Positions 34,080-45,746 of a DNA stretch of 64,000 nt are shown here, one piece after another; position 1 is the first letter of the stretch; the number at the start of each line of letters is the position of its first letter. This DNA is from Chrysomallon squamiferum (Eukaryota > Mollusca > Gastropoda > Neomphalida > Peltospiridae): NCBI GenBank assembly GCA_012295275.1, contig CM022672.1:33291716-33355715 (forward strand). The letters run 5' to 3'. The notes beneath the pieces are model-generated. The model was not told the origin of the DNA. It searched no databases and saw only the letters and a list, made by a program, of their open reading frames with translations. The position numbers and the translations under genes are program-made.

Positions 34080-35060
34080 TCATAGTGGGGAAAAAAAGCT
34101 ATGTTCCCAAAACTGGCAGTCTCCAGATTAGGTAAGCGGTGAGGTGTTCTAATCCGCTTCCAGAAATGGGAAAACTGGCGTGAGCAATTAACGCCAATTT
34201 AGACGCATGGGGATAACGAGATGTGTGAAGAACAGAGGAGGGCGATTAACAAGATTAACCTTAATGAGCAGTGAAGAGCAGAGGTGAGCCGGAACAGAGA
34301 TAGCAAGAAAAATTAATGTTTGGAGACATGAAATTAATGTTATATCTCAGTAAAATTTGGATACAGGAAATACTACCAGAAGACAAGCACAAGCTTTTCC
34401 AACTGGGATTGGAGTACACGTCACGTGTACCTGGGACACGGCTTCCTACTTATCAGCTTGCGGTGTGGAGTGCTTTCTGGGACATTTCGTGTGTAAAGTG
34501 TGACTGAATGTGCTTTGGAATTGTGGACAAAATACTGTTTTACAAAAGTACATCAGTTAAGGTGACGGAACTCCAATTAGCAAGGGTGAGCAATAAACTG
34601 CCAGAAATGGAACAACTGGCATGGCCAATTAAGATTCGGAAATGCCAGAATCGGGAATAAACCGGGAAAAAACAGCTCGCTTGGACATGCCATACGACAT
34701 GAGCCGGCTACAATTGATGGGTATGCGCCGATTAAGAACCGCTGTAGACAAAAGATGTCTTATCCCGAGTAAATTGATTACGGCAATAATCTTGACAACA
34801 ACTAAAATACCTAAATACATTAATACGTAACGATATGAGCCGAGTGCTGTAAAATAACGCACAGACCAGTGTCCAGTTACAACGCACTTGGCTGACCAGG
34901 AATAAACACTTCGGAACTCGGCTCATTTTAGGCTGGACCCCATTGCGTCCAGACTGCGTTCCCCAAAATAGTTCTACAGCAAAAAAATAACCAAGGACAA
35001 AATTAAACACGGTTAAAATATGAACAACAAAAATCATTGCTGAGTTTTCCAGGATCGAAC
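34080..35060. other. Probable eroded repeat or transposon-derived DNA
   Basis: GC-richer than its flanks, with an internal repeat: CCAGAAATGGGAAAACTGGC (near 34160) returns as CCAGAAATGGAACAACTGGC (near 34600), each followed by CAATTAA. A plus-strand frame (34316-34507) has a protein-like part, LPEDKHKLFQLGLEYTSRV. An old mobile element is the likeliest source; no transposase is recognisable. Confidence 0.35.
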
Positions 35061-35357
35061 GAGCTATAGAATTCTACATTATAAAAATAAAACTGTGATA
35101 ATAATTGAATCAAGCTTGTTGTTACTGCCGTTGACGATACAGCGACAAAAGAACAAATTAACATTTATTTATTTATTTTGAATCAGTTTTAATTAATTAA
35201 TTATATATATATATATATAATTAACAGTAATTCAAGATAAATAAATAAATTATTGTATGTTGTTCAGTATTTATATATATGTGTGTACGTATGTTTGTAG
35301 CAAAATGCTTAAATCAGTCTGTCAAATGAAAAATACAAAATGGATATTACCTTTTCA

Positions 35358-35363
35358 CAAATG

Positions 35364-35429
<66 letters not shown>

Positions 35430-35430
35430 T
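35358..35430. repeat. (AAT)n microsatellite
   Basis: About 23 AAT triplets shortly before the first peptide-gene module. Confidence 0.92.
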
Positions 35431-36128
35431 ACAATTATTAGTTAAAAAGGTAAAGAATAAATATCGTTTAAATTATTCAGCTTTGAAAACACCGACTCGT
35501 CTTTAAAACTCTTGTTATTGTCAGTGTGTATTTTATAAATAAGATAACATTTGCAGGAGCAGAACGTCAAAAAGCTAAAAGGCTCAGTGAAGAAAATTGA
35601 TCATGTGACCAGCTTCGTCATTTTAGCAAGCACCACTGTGGTATCTCTCAGACATAAATTGGTAACAGAAGACAAAAAGATCACAGTTTTTGTGTGTGTA
35701 TGCGTGTGATAGAGACAGAGGATTCTTTTTTAATCTGTATTACAACACGTTCAGATTCAGCTGTTTTTTGTTTTTCTGTTTCTAAGGAACGTTCTTAATA
35801 TAAACAGTTATTTCAAAACAGAAAAAAAAAAAAAAAAAAAAAAATAAAAAATAAAAAATAAAAAACATAATAAAATAAAAAATAAAAAAATATAAGAAAA
35901 GTCTAGACATTATTTATAAATATACTGATATTTTAGGATAGTCATACTGACTTCAGTTTCATCAGTTGCAAAGTTTTATTCAGTTAAAGAAAACCTGAGT
36001 CTTGCACATACACAAACTCACACCCAAAGACACTTCTAGTAGAAACAATAATACAGTAGTAGTGCTTCGGTATCAGTGTTATAGAAGTAGTGGTAGTAGT
36101 AGTACTAATGACAGTGGGTATTACTCAC

Positions 36129-36159
<31 letters not shown>

Positions 36160-37211
36160 CTAGTGGTTGTAGAAGAAACATAAAAATAAAGAGGAAAAGT
36201 TTAAACGATTCTCTTGTAAGTAGGTGATAACTTTGAAGATTGGTTGACTTAATGAATATTTCAGTTACAAATTGTCTTCTGAAGTCTTTAGCTGTTTAAC
36301 ATTCAGTTCAAGTCTGTAGGACAAATTCATTATCTGTTTTATTTCTGGTTTACTTCAGAAATACATAGATATACCAATACCGAGATTAAATATGTTCCGT
36401 CTTTATAATTATATCTGTGTCTGGTAAAATATGCTAATTTTTAAAAAGTCATTTTCAGTGCAAACATTTTCAAAACATTTTGAAGTTTAATTTACTTCGT
36501 GTTACGTTTATACTTTCACGAAACATTCAGTGTAAACAGAATGCGGAAACCAGAGAACAGATAATTGATCTGTACTTATTATTGTTTTGTTTCTTACTTC
36601 TATTTCTTGTTTTTTTTTTTTTTTTTATTTTTATTTTTTTTGGATACAGAGTTTTCAGGTACAGTTTGTGAAGTTATATCTTCAGCTCGAGTTTTCATTT
36701 TATTATTATTTTTTCTATTTTTAAAATAATGCTCTCTTTATTTCTTTATACACTATTTCAAAAAACCTTCTTATTTATGTATATCATTTTTTGCAATTAA
36801 TAAAACTTCTTCTTCTTTCATATTCCTTTCTTTTTAAAAAAGTGTATTTATTATAAAAAAATATTATGAAAAGAACATTAAAAAGAAAGCGAAATAATTT
36901 TCTGAAATTTAAATCTAATCCTAGCAAATAATGTTTGTCTTTGTAATCGTAGTCAACAAAATTATCATAAAAGAAATCTGTATACGCCTTCTTCTTAATT
37001 GTTTCTGCATTGAATACTTCTGTTGTTGTTGTTGTTGTTGATGTGCGTTCTGATAAAGTTATAATCATTTTATTAAACATTTTACTAAAGATTATGGTTT
37101 GCAAAACTCTTCAGATTAATTACGTAAGAAAAACATTATTCTTTCACTTTGATTTTCTGCAATTGCTTCTTGTAACATTAATATGGGCGTGACTTTTAAA
37201 CAAAGTGTTTT

Positions 37212-37315
37212 GTTTCTATAGAAACATAAATAATTGATGACGTAGATAACTATACAAGATAGATAATACAAATTAAGAATCTCTTAGCTCAAACATAATT
37301 TAAATTGTCGCCAAG
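37212..37315 (+). promoter_or_regulatory. Promoter and 5' UTR exon of peptide gene copy 1
   Basis: The palindrome GTTTCTATAGAAAC (37212-37225) is followed after 12 bases by TGACGTA (37238-37244), a weak TATA-like GATAATAC, and an exon ending GTCGCCAAG|GTATGT at 37315. The unit spans 104 bases, the same length as in modules 2-4. Confidence 0.6.
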
Positions 37316-37739
37316 GTATGTTTGCTTTTCAAATTTTTGAATATTGTGGTAACATTGTTATTTACAAACATACAAATTAGTTTGTATGTGTAGACATATT
37401 CTAATACATATCTATTGTGTAGTGGACGAAGAGTTTAAAAACATTCATATGCATTTTCAAAATGGTTGATGCATTTGTATCTTCACGAATATTTTTGATA
37501 GCTTATTATTAGTAGTAATAGTAGTAGTAGCAATATTAGTAGTAGTAGTAGTAGCAGTAGTAGTAGCAGTAACAGTGGCAGTAGAAGCAATAGCAATTAT
37601 AAAAATAATGCTTTTTCATTAGGAAAGTCGTAATTTTAATAAACAAGCTAAATGCAACAGATGATAATTCCGCCAGAAGATTATATTTTATCTAGAAAAT
37701 TGTGTACACCATTGTTACGACTAATGATAACTATTATAC

Positions 37740-38634
37740 GTGAATAGTAATACAGTAGCCATGAATAGTAAAACAGTAGCCGCGAATAGCAAATCAGTAG
37801 CCGTGAATAGTAAAACAGTATTCGTGAATAGTAAAACAGTCGCCATGTATAGTAAAACAAGTCGTAAATAGCAAAACATGATAATTGGTAAAAAGTAGTT
37901 GAATAGTTTTATGAATAGTAAAACAGTTTGAATACAAATTGTTAAAACAGTAAGTCGTGAATAGTAAAACAGTCGCCATGAATAGTAAAACAGTCGCCAT
38001 GAATAGTAAAACAGTAGCCATGAATAGTAAAACAGTAGTCGTGAATAGTAAAACAGTAGTCGTGAATAGTAAAACAGTAGCGGTGAATAGTAAAACAGTC
38101 GTGAATAGTAAAACAGTAGTCGTGAAGAGTAAAACAGTAGCCATGAATAGTAAAACAGTAGCCGCGAATAGCAAATCAGTAGCCGTGAATAGTAAAACAG
38201 TAGTCGTGAATAGTAAAACAGTAGTCGTGAATAGTAAAACAGTAGCGGTGAATAGTAAAACAGTAGTCGTGAATAGTAAAACAGTAGTCGTGAATAGTAA
38301 AACAGTAGCCGTGAATAGTAAAACAGTAGCGGTGAATAGTAAAACAGTAGTCGTGAATTGTAAAACAGTAGTCGTGAATAGTAAAACAGTAGCGGTGAAT
38401 AGTAAAACAGTAGTCGTGAATAGTAAAACAGTAGCCGTGAATAGTAAAACAGTAGTCATGAATAGTAATACAGTAGCCTTGAATAGTAAAACAGTAGCCG
38501 CGAATAGTAAAAGAGTAGCAATGAATAGTAAAACAGTAGACGTGAATAGTAAACCAGTAGCCATGTATAGTAAAACAGTAGCCATGAATAGTAAAACAGT
38601 AGCCGTGAATAGTAAAACAGTATCCCGTGAATGA
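37740..38634. repeat. 21-bp minisatellite, about 40 copies, in intron 1 of copy 1
   Basis: The unit is GTGAATAGTAAAACAGTAGCC with C/T, G/A and CGTG/CATG variants. Because 21 is divisible by three and the unit lacks stops in some frames, it yields frames of 225 and 263 residues on opposite strands. Both are repeat artefacts. The array ends at CCCGTGAATGA in every module. Confidence 0.95.
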
Positions 38635-38884
38635 TCAACATTTATTTAGACTTTCTCTTCATCTCATTTACATTATTTTGTTCGAGATTCGTATAGTTAA
38701 AAACAACATTGACTTTCTAATTTTAAATAATTATGTTTAACATGTTAATTATTGAAATATCATTAATGTAAGATTCATAGGAGTCAAATATAAAGTAAAA
38801 TATAAAGTTTATTTCATTTTAATTGTGAAGTAGGCCTAATTTACCAACGTGTTCCTGTGTTTGTGTCTTGCTGTTTCTTTCTAG

Positions 38885-38920
38885 GTTATTTAAACGATAA
38901 TTGTATCAGTAAAAATAGAT
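38885..38920 (+). other. Possible 36-base untranslated exon
   Basis: CTGTTTCTTTCTAG precedes and GTGAGT follows this short segment, and both signals are kept in modules 2-4. The inverted fifth copy keeps the acceptor but not the donor. It could be a second 5' UTR exon. Confidence 0.35.
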
Positions 38921-39305
38921 GTGAGTGAACCTGACGTCAAACTGAATTCTAATGACGCGTAGATTCTAGAAAGAACCTTTTTTTTGTAATGTTACATAAA
39001 TTAAATAGAAAACAGATTTAAATAGAAAGTAAATAAATTTTCTGTCTTTAATTTGCTTGATCAAGAACTAAAGAAATTTAAATTTTTGACATTCTTTTTA
39101 CTATCTTTGTAATTTTATCTTTTCTGTTCGTTTTCCTTTGTTATATTATTATTATGTCTGAGAAATTTGTAACTTCATCGGTGCATTTATCGATCTAATC
39201 TCATACATATTTATCAACATGTGTCACTCTCTCTGTCGTATTTCCTTTTTCATCTTTATGAATTTACGTGTTTTGTTTATTTATCTATTTGCTTATTTAT
39301 TTTAG

Positions 39306-39653
39306 ATGACTCGTACAATATTCGTGTTCTTTGCAATGATCACCATGGTGACGATGGTAAATGGGAACATCAGTTACTCCTGGCAGAAGACGAAGAAAAA
39401 TGAAAGCGAGAAACTGGGGCAGCCTCGTTTTTTTCTACAATTTTTAGTCCGGAACAGAATGAGAGAAAAGGGACACAACTCCATGGAAAACCCGAACCAG
39501 CCTGAAACGCGTTTTCTGTCAGAAAGATCTGGTTGGCCTGTTTTCGGATTTCGCCTGAAACCGAGATTTGCATCTTTTGGCAGTAAACTGTATCCGCCTG
39601 AAAGCGGCAGGGAACACGAGTCAAAACTGCTTCGCTACGGCAGAAGTGTGTAA
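39306..39653 (+). CDS. Secreted Cys-free peptide precursor, copy 1 (intact)
   Basis: A single coding exon of 115 residues. The ATG directly follows the acceptor TTTATTTTAG, so all upstream exons are untranslated. A signal peptide (MTRTIFVFFAMITMVTMVNG) is followed by a mature part without cysteine. It contains SYSWQK, KGHNSMENPNQP, GWPVFGFRLKPRFASFG, KLYPPESG and a C-terminal SKLLRYGRSV. The LLRY-Gly-Arg end suggests cleavage at Arg and amidation at Gly, as in neuropeptide precursors, and several KK and single-Arg sites could be cleaved. AATAAA follows at about 39710 and 40508. I recognise no family; L-L/F-RY-amide recalls molluscan LFRF/RY-type peptides only loosely. Secretion is well supported; hormone or venom use is open. 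Confidence 0.8.
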   Translation: MTRTIFVFFAMITMVTMVNGNISYSWQKTKKNESEKLGQPRFFLQFLVRNRMREKGHNSMENPNQPETRFLSERSGWPVFGFRLKPRFASFGSKLYPPESGREHESKLLRYGRSV

Positions 39654-40354
39654 TTACCTCCCTTCCTTGAAGCAAAGCCAAAGATTAAATCAATTTTATT
39701 GAAGAAAGAATAAATTGAATGGGTGAAGCACGAAACATAAGAGACATCACAAACAAATGAAAAGAGACGTCTGTAGCAGATGTCACAAAGAAATAAAAAG
39801 AGACATAAATAACAGCTACAATAATATTCCAGAAATTTTTTAATTCATCGAAGAATATATTCCATGATTTCGTATAAATATCGAAACTAATCTTTCTTAA
39901 ATTATATATTTTTATTTTCCTTCAATTTTCCTTTTATTTATTTTTTTATTTCGATAATTCTTAAATTTATATATCTGTATATCAATATATTTATTTACTG
40001 TTTTATTGAAATTTACTGAAATTGTAAATTTAGTGTTTATACCTGATATGCGGTTTTAGTTTCCAAGGTAATAATAATGAGGTTTTATGTAAAAAGGATT
40101 TAAATTGAAATGTTGTTTTCTTGTTTTAAATGTTTACGTGTAGATAAGTGTGTTGTTAATTATTCTTCTTTCTGTTTGTAACACATTTCTTTTCCTATAT
40201 GTAATATACATGTTGTTGTTTTTTCATTACTTTTCTTAAATTAAATTATTATTGTTTGTTTTCGTGTTTTTAGATATTATTATCTTGTTACAGTTGTTAA
40301 TAATGCAATCGCTATTATTATTATTATTTTTTATTTATTCATTTGTTCATTATG

Positions 40355-40357
40355 TAT

Positions 40358-40392
<35 letters not shown>

Positions 40393-40395
40393 TTG
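40355..40395. repeat. (TTTA)n microsatellite
   Basis: ATTT repeats in the 3' region of copy 1, with counterparts at the same place in the other modules. Confidence 0.85.
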
Positions 40396-41736
40396 TTTTA
40401 ATGCAAAAATAAAATATAAAAAAGAATAACAACAAAAAAGATAAAGAATCTTTCAACAGCAGCTTACATGGTCACAATGTGTACACTATCCTGTACAAGT
40501 ATTCGATCAATAAAGTGAAAATATATTCATTATTGAACACTTTTGTCTTTCGTTTCATTGATGCTAATGACAGCTAGCGTGTCAAAGTGTAACAGTTACC
40601 GTAGTAGCTGTCACAGCACATTGAGTAATAGCTGTAGTTGCTGTAGTAGTTGGTTTAGCATCAACATGAGTCACATAACGGCGCAAGACATGCTAGAATT
40701 ATTTCTGTTTCTATAGAAATATGACATCTTTTCTTCCTACCCTTTTGAATGTCATGTTATACCAGTAAGACATAAAGTAGAAAATATATATATTCCGTAA
40801 AATAATTACTCTGTTTAGTTTCGAATCAGTATATAATCAAAAATAATATTTAATCTTTATATTGAATAATAAATAAAATATAGTAGTCGGATAGACACAT
40901 AGTTAGGTAGATAAATCGATATATTTACAAACAGTCGGAAAGACAGATATTCAAACAAAAGGCAGATAGATAGACAGAGAAACAGAGGAACGAAATCGAA
41001 GTAGGTGGACAAAACAGTCACCAAATTAAGAACATCCATTACTTAAGAACAAGAATAAGCAAGTTCGATGATGACATGAAACAAACGCCAAAAATATCAA
41101 ACTGAATGTTTTTGCAGAGACAAAATACGAATTCTGAAAGCGGTTTAACAAAAGTTGAAAAGACATTTTTGTCGAGAAAACAAAACCAATGTGAAAGACA
41201 TATAATACTAGAGACATTTCTAAAATAAACAACAGAAGCAAGAAAAAGACAATCATCAAGCTAGTAGATCGTTTCATTTTTCCAATATTTTAACTTTTTC
41301 CTTTCATTTGCTTTTTACTTTTTTCATTTCTTCAAAAACTAATAGCAGAACTGTTTTAATTCCTTCTATTTTAACATTTTAAAATATTTTATTTTTATAC
41401 AGCTTTGTTTATTCAGCCTTTATTTCTGTGACTAACGATACCTCAATATTAACTTTCTGGGAATGAAATGAGTCGTTCAAGTGAGAGATTTACGAAGTTA
41501 GTGAGAAAACAGAAAAATATGGATCGGTAGATACGTTTGGAGAGATTGAGAAACTCATGTACAGGCACCGACAAAGCTGTAGATAGATAAATAGACATAC
41601 AAACAATAAGAGAGAATATATAAATAGAAATGTATAAATACTTATGCGAATGAGTGCGTGTACTTGTGTATGTACGTGACTGTATGAGTGTGTGGATGTG
41701 TGTGTGTGTGAGAGAGAAAGAAAGATAGATAGATAT

Positions 41737-41867
<131 letters not shown>

Positions 41868-41987
41868 TACAGACAGAGTATTCATTTCTAAATTATATTA
41901 CAACACCTTCAGCTTCATGTAGGTGAGGAAATTGCTATTTCTGTTTTCCTGTTTCTAAGGATGGACATTAATATAAACAACAATTTT

Positions 41988-42036
<49 letters not shown>

Positions 42037-42194
42037 TATTTATAAATATACCGATATTTTAGGATGGTCATAGTGACTTCAGTTTCATAAGTTGCAAAGT
42101 TTTATTCAGTTAAAGAAAACCTGAGTCTTGCACATACACACACTCACACCCAAAGACACTTCTAGTAGAAACAGTAATACAGTAGTAGTGCTAC

Positions 42195-42422
42195 ATAGCT
42201 GTGTTATAGTGTTAGTAGTAGCAGTAGTAGTACTAGTGGCAGTGGGTAGTACTCATTGTAGTAGTAGTAGTAGTAGTAGTAGTAGTACTAGTGGCAGTGG
42301 GTAGTACTCATTGTAGTAGTAGTAGTAGTAGCAGTAGTAGTACTAGTGGCAGTGGGTAGTACTCATTGTAGTAGTAGTAGTAGTAGCAGTAGTAGTACTA
42401 GTGGCAGTGGGTAGTACTCATT

Positions 42423-42456
<34 letters not shown>

Positions 42457-42460
42457 GACT
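42195..42460. repeat. (GTA)n with 55-60 base higher-order repeat
   Basis: Runs of AGT alternate with ACTAGTGGCAGTGGGTAGTA about four times. Modules 1, 3 and 4 have only one such unit. Confidence 0.85.
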
Positions 42461-43059
42461 AGTGGTTGTAGAAGAAACATAAAAATAAAGAGGGAATGTT
42501 TAAACGATTCTCTTGTAAGTAGATCATAACTTTGAAGATTGGTTGACTTAATGAATATTTAAGTTACAAATTGTCTTCTGAAGTCTTTAGCTGTTTAACA
42601 TTTAGTACAAACATGGAAGACAAATTCATCATCAGTTTCATTTTTGATTTACTTCAGAGATACATAGGTATACCAATACCGAGATTAAACATGTACCGTC
42701 TATATAATTATATCTGTGTCTTATAAAATATGCTACTTTTTAAAAAGTCATTTTCTGTGCAAACATTTTCAAAACATTTTAAAGTTTAATTTACTTCGTG
42801 TTACTTATGTTCACACTTTCACGAAACATTCCGTGTAAAGAGAATGCGGAAACCAGAGAACAGATAACTGATCTGTACTTATTATTATTTTGTTTCTTAC
42901 TTTATTTTTCTTATATCTTTTTTGTTTCTTCTTTTTTTTCTGGATGTAAGGGTTTGAGGTAGTTTGTGAAGTTGTATCTTCAACTGGAGTTTTCATTTTG
43001 TTTTTAATTTTTCTATTTTTCTAATATAATGTTATCTTTATTGCTTTATACACTTTTTA

Positions 43060-43100
<41 letters not shown>

Positions 43101-43529
43101 ATTTTTTCAAATAATAAAATTTCTTCGTCTTTCATATTCCTTTATTTTTAAAAAGTGTATTTATTATGAAAAGAACATATTAAAAAGAAAGCGAAATAAT
43201 TTTCTGAAATTTATATCTAATCCTAGAAAATAATGTTTGTCTTTGTAATCGTAGTCAACAAATTTATTACAAAAGAAAACTGCACACGCCTTATTGTTAA
43301 TTGTTTCTGCATGTGAATACTTCTGTTGTAGTTGTAGTTGTTGTTGTTATTCTTGATGTTGTGTTTCTCTGATCAAGTTATAATCATGTTATTAAACATT
43401 TTGTTAAAGATTATGGTTTGCTAAACTCTTCAGAATAATTACGTAAGAAAAAATTATTCTTTCACTTTTACTTTCTGCTACAGCTTCTTGTAACTTAAAT
43501 ATAGGCGTGACTTTTAAGCGAAGTGTTTT

Positions 43530-43633
43530 GTTTCTATAGAAAAATAAATAATTGATGACGTAGATAACTATACAGGGTACATAAGACAAATTAACAGTCC
43601 GTTAGCTCAAACATAATTTATATTGTCGCCAAG
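43530..43633 (+). promoter_or_regulatory. Promoter and 5' UTR exon of peptide gene copy 2
   Basis: The palindrome is damaged by one base (GTTTCTATAGAAAA, 43530-43543); TGACGTA follows at 43556-43562 with the same 12-base gap. The exon ends GTCGCCAAG|GTAAGT at 43633; the unit is again 104 bases. Confidence 0.55.
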
Positions 43634-44217
43634 GTAAGTTTGCTTTTCAAATTTTTGAATGTTGTGCTAAAATTGTTATTTACAAACATACAGATTAGTT
43701 TGTATGGATATAAATATTCTAATACATGTCTATTGTGTAGTGGAAGAAGAGTTTAAAAACATTTATACGCATTTTCAAAATGGTTGATGCATTTGTATCT
43801 TCACGGATATGTTTAATAGTTTATTATTAGTAGTAATAGTAGTAGTAGCAATAGTAGTAGTAGTAGTGGCAGTACCAGTAGTAGTGGTAGTAGCAATATT
43901 GGTTGTAGTAGTGGAAGCAGTAACAGTGGTACTGGAAGCAATAGCAATTATGAAAATAATTGTTTTCCGTTAACAATGTTTTTGACAGTTTCTTCTTCTT
44001 CTTCTTCTTCTTCTTATTATTATTATTATAAGTAGTAGTGGTAGTAGTAGTAGTATTGCTTGTAGTTGTAGTAATAGCAATTCTGAAATTAATGCATTTC
44101 CATTAAGAGAGTCGTAATTTTAATAAACAAGCTACATGCAAATCATGATACATCCGCCAAAACATTATATTTTATCAAGAAATTTGTATACGCCATTGTT
44201 ACGAATAATGATAAGGT

Positions 44218-44604
44218 GAATAGTGTAAAGCAGAAGCCATGAATAGTAAATCAGTAGCCATGAATAGTAAAACAGTAGCAGTGAATACCAAAAGAGTAGC
44301 CGTGAATAGTAAAACAGTTTCCGTGAATAGTAACACAGTATCCGTGAATAGTAAATCACTAGCCGTGAAAAGTAAAACAGTAGCCATGAATAATAAAACA
44401 GTATCCGTGAATAGTAACACAGTATCCGTGAATAGTAACACAGTATCCGTGAATAGTAAATCAGTAGCCGTGAATAGTTAATCAGTAGCCATGAATAATA
44501 AAACAGTAGCCGTGAATAATAACACAGTATCCGTGAATAGTAAATCAGTAGCCGTGAATAGTGAAACAGTAGCCATGAATAGTAAAACAGTATCCCGTGA
44601 ATGA
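44218..44604. repeat. 21-bp minisatellite, about 18 copies, in intron 1 of copy 2
   Basis: Same unit as in module 1, with frequent TATCC and AACACAG variants. The order of variants is shared with module 3. Confidence 0.93.
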
Positions 44605-45400
44605 CCAACATTTATTCAGACTATCTCTTCATCTCATTTAACATTATTTTGTTTCTACCACAGAGACTCGCATAGTTGAAAACAACATTATTTTTTCTAA
44701 TTTTAAATAATTATGTTTAACATGTTAATTATTGAAATATCATTGATGTAAGATCCACAGCAGTCATATATAAAGTAAAATATAAAGTTTATTTCATTTC
44801 AATTGTGAAGTAGGCCTAATTTACCACGGTGTTCCTGTGTTTGTGTCTTGCTGTTTCTTTCTAGGTTATATAAACGCTCATTTTATCAGTAAAGACAGAT
44901 GTGAGTGAACTGACGTCAAACTGAATTCTAGTGACGCGTAGATTCTAGAAAGAACCATTTTTTTGTAATGATTTTTTTTTTTGTCACATAAATTAAACAA
45001 AAGACAGATTTAAATAGAAACTAAATAGATTTTCTGTCTTTAATTTGCTTCAGCAAGTGCAAAAAGAAATCATTGTTTTTACTGTTTTAATTTTTATCTT
45101 TTCTGTTGAATTTTTTTTTTTCCATTTCAGTTTTTCTTCAATCTTGTTTTCTTTATTTATTATTATTATTATTATTATTTTTGTTGTTGTTGTTGTTATT
45201 GTTATTATTATTATATTGTTATTATGTCTGAGAAATTTGAAACACATCGGTGCATTTATCGATCTATCTCTGTCAGCTGATTTATAGATCTAATCTGATA
45301 CATATTTATCAACATGTGCAACTCTTTCTGTCGTATTTCATCTTTAGTCTTTATCAATTTACGTGTTTTATTTATTTATCTATTTGCTTATTTATTTTAG

Positions 45401-45746
45401 ATGACTCGTACAATATTCGTGTTCTTCGCAACTGTCACCATGGTGACGATTGTAAATGGGAGCATCAATTACTCCTGGCAGAAGACGAAGAAAAATGATG
45501 GCGACGAATTGGGGCAGCCTCGTTTTTTTCTAGAATTTTTAGTCCGGAACAGGATGAGAGAAGGGACACAACTCCATGGAAAACCCGAACCAGTCTGAAA
45601 CGAGTTTTCTGTCAGAAAGATCTGGTTGGCCTGTTTTCGGATTTCGCCTTAAACCGAGATTTGTATCGTTTGGCAGTAAACTGTATCTGCCTGAAAGCGG
45701 GAGGGAACCCGAGTCAAAACTGTTTCGCTACGGCAGGAATGTGTAA
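45401..45746 (+). pseudogene. Secreted peptide precursor, copy 2 (frameshifted)
   Basis: The ATG, signal peptide (MTRTIFVFFATVTMVTIVNG) and NYSWQKTKKND are present. A loss of two A bases near 45557-45563, where intact copies read GAGAAAAGGG, shifts the frame and ends translation after 65 residues. Past the lesion the old frame is still clean to its stop at 45744-45746 and encodes a C-terminus ending KLFRYGRNV. That ending matches the inverted fifth copy rather than copies 1, 3 and 4. The lesion may be recent, or a sequencing error. Confidence 0.75.

Larger units (their letters stand above)
35690..41690 (+). repeat. Tandem segmental duplication, module 1
   Basis: First of four direct modules. 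It opens with GATAGAGACAGAGGATTC and runs through (GTA)n tracts, the promoter and 5' exon, the 21-bp minisatellite, the peptide coding exon, an AATAAA at about 40508 and a conserved 3' segment (ATGAGTCACATAACGGCGCA). The same order returns in modules 2-4. Long unique-looking stretches within it are intronic or flanking DNA without other genes. Confidence 0.85.

Noticed and set aside
37794-38634. Open frames of 263 residues (minus) and 225 residues (plus)
   Set aside because: Both are translations of the same 21-bp minisatellite, whose length is a multiple of three. Copies in other modules break the frame, and the array sits in an intron.
41026-41277. Minus-strand 83-residue hydrophobic frame downstream of copy 1, with a counterpart at 47050-47277
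   Set aside because: It looks like a signal peptide, but the modules shift frame against each other through indels and use different stops; module 3 is also frameshifted.
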